Below are positions 6,095 to 6,809 of a DNA stretch of 6,809 nucleotides, piece after piece. Under the pieces are notes generated by a model. That model saw nothing but the letters and a program-made list of their open reading frames with translations. It did not search any database and was not told the DNA's origin. The position numbers and the translations under genes were made by a program. How positions within the stretch are numbered: position 1 is the stretch's first letter; each line of letters begins with the position of its first letter. Source of the DNA: Clostridiaceae bacterium (GTDB taxonomy: Bacteria > Bacillota > Clostridia > DSM-8532). The stretch spans positions 1-6,809 of the forward strand of contig JAAYGP010000076.1 of NCBI GenBank assembly GCA_012727625.1, written 5' to 3'.

Positions 6095-6095
6095 T
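6079..6095. promoter_or_regulatory. Candidate LysR-type binding box (T-N11-A)
   Basis: ATTCTGTATAATACAAT has the form ATT-N11-AAT, the general LysR recognition pattern, with partial dyad symmetry inside. It covers the -10 of the CofE-like gene promoter and the -35 of the regulator's own promoter, a placement suited to autorepression. AT-rich DNA makes this pattern common, so it is a suggestion only. Confidence 0.3.
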
Positions 6096-6133
6096 TGGAA
6101 AATGAAATACTCACTGCTGAAAGGGGTTTTTTT

Positions 6134-6809
6134 ATGGAAAGACTGGTCGGTACCGTGGTCAGAGGACTACGCGCCCCTATATTTAAAAAAGGCGATGCGC
6201 TTGAAGACATTATCACCGACATTGTTTTAAAAGCAGCATCACAGGAGAATTATGAAATTCTTGACAGGGATATTGTCGCCATAACTGAGTCCGTTGTTGC
6301 CCGTGCCCAGGGTAATTACGCAACCATAGACCACATAGCAAAGGATATACAGAATAAATATGGAAAGACCACCATTGGTGTCATTTTCCCCATATTAAGC
6401 CGGAACCGCTTTTCTGTCTGTCTTCACGGGATTGCAAAAGGCGCTGAAAAAATAGTCTTAATGTTAAGCTATCCATCCGATGAGGTTGGCAATCATCTTG
6501 TGGATATTGATTCACTGGACAGAAGTAATATAAACCCCTGGTCGGACATTCTCACCGAAAAGCAGTTCAGGGATTTGTTTGGTTATTTAAAGCATCCTTT
6601 TACCGGTATAGATTATATTGAGTATTATAAATCCATCGTGGAGGAATATGGAATTGATTGTGAAATAATCTTTTCCAACAACCCTAAAACCATTTTGAAT
6701 TATACAAAAAACGTATTGGCCTGCGACATACACACAAGGAAAAGGACAAAAAGAATACTGAAAGAAAACGGCGCTGAAATAGTTTATGGACTTGATGACA
6801 TTTTAAGAG
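6134..6809 (+). CDS. CofE-like protein, coenzyme F420-0:L-glutamate ligase family (5' part; end outside window)
   Basis: The frame is open from ATG 6134 to the right edge, 225 codons without a stop, so only the N-terminal part is seen. AAAGGGG (6120-6126) lies 7 bases upstream and serves as ribosome binding site. The motif D-x-V-x-I-T-E-S-V-V-A-R-A-x-G-N (residues 46-61) is the family hallmark of CofE/FbiB-type ligases, whose true members add glutamate to F420-0 using GTP. Other family-like stretches are TIGVIFPILSRNRFS (80-94) and HPFTGIDYIEYYKS (154-167). Clostridia are not known for making F420, and CofE paralogues occur in genomes without the rest of that pathway, so the substrate here is probably different; that is inference. 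The protein appears soluble, with no signal peptide. Divergent transcription from a LysR gene suggests control by that regulator. Confidence 0.8.
   Translation, partial: MERLVGTVVRGLRAPIFKKGDALEDIITDIVLKAASQENYEILDRDIVAITESVVARAQGNYATIDHIAKDIQNKYGKTTIGVIFPILSRNRFSVCLHGIAKGAEKIVLMLSYPSDEVGNHLVDIDSLDRSNINPWSDILTEKQFRDLFGYLKHPFTGIDYIEYYKSIVEEYGIDCEIIFSNNPKTILNYTKNVLACDIHTRKRTKRILKENGAEIVYGLDDILR

Overview
The window looks like a piece of chromosome from a low-GC, anaerobic Gram-positive bacterium, most likely a member of the Clostridia. The reasons are strong AAGGAG-type ribosome binding sites, TTGACA/TATAAT-type promoters, an iron-sulfur aldo/keto reductase, a GTP-type PEP carboxykinase of the kind known in cellulolytic clostridia, and a transposase remnant of a type common in that group. 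The taxonomic call is inference from protein character and not from a marker gene.

Layout, left to right. (1) 1-818, plus strand: the 3' part of an aldo/keto reductase with a C-terminal ferredoxin-like domain; its start is off the left edge. (2) 819-1094: a convergent intergenic region with hairpins and no convincing gene. (3) 1095-1907, minus: zupT, a ZIP-family metal transporter with its own promoter. (4) 1908-2306: a non-coding region holding the zupT promoter, a 135-bp imperfect palindrome with perfect 15-bp terminal inverted repeats (MITE-like), a second possible minus-strand promoter, and the pckG terminator. (5) 2307-4106, minus: pckG, complete. (6) 4107-4402: the pckG promoter with a dyad over its -35 box, then a plus-strand promoter and RBS belonging to an insertion-sequence remnant. 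(7) 4403-4743, plus: a frameshifted N-terminal fragment of an IS1634-like transposase. (8) 4728-5100, minus: a cysteine-rich small gene that appears broken by a frameshift. (9) 5143-6024, minus: a LysR-type regulator. (10) 6134-6809, plus: a divergently transcribed CofE-like (coenzyme F420-0:L-glutamate ligase family) gene that runs off the right edge.

How they work together: most genes look like independent single-gene units. pckG is central carbon metabolism (PEP/oxaloacetate interconversion) and zupT is metal uptake. The only pair with a likely functional link is the LysR regulator and the CofE-like gene. They share a 109-bp divergent promoter region whose two predicted promoters overlap, with a T-N11-A LysR-type box lying on both. 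The 4300-5100 stretch is a small zone of decay (IS fragment plus broken gene). I found no defence system, CRISPR array, tRNA or rRNA. The items most worth a second look are the palindromic element upstream of zupT, the LysR/CofE-like pair, and the broken cysteine-rich gene.
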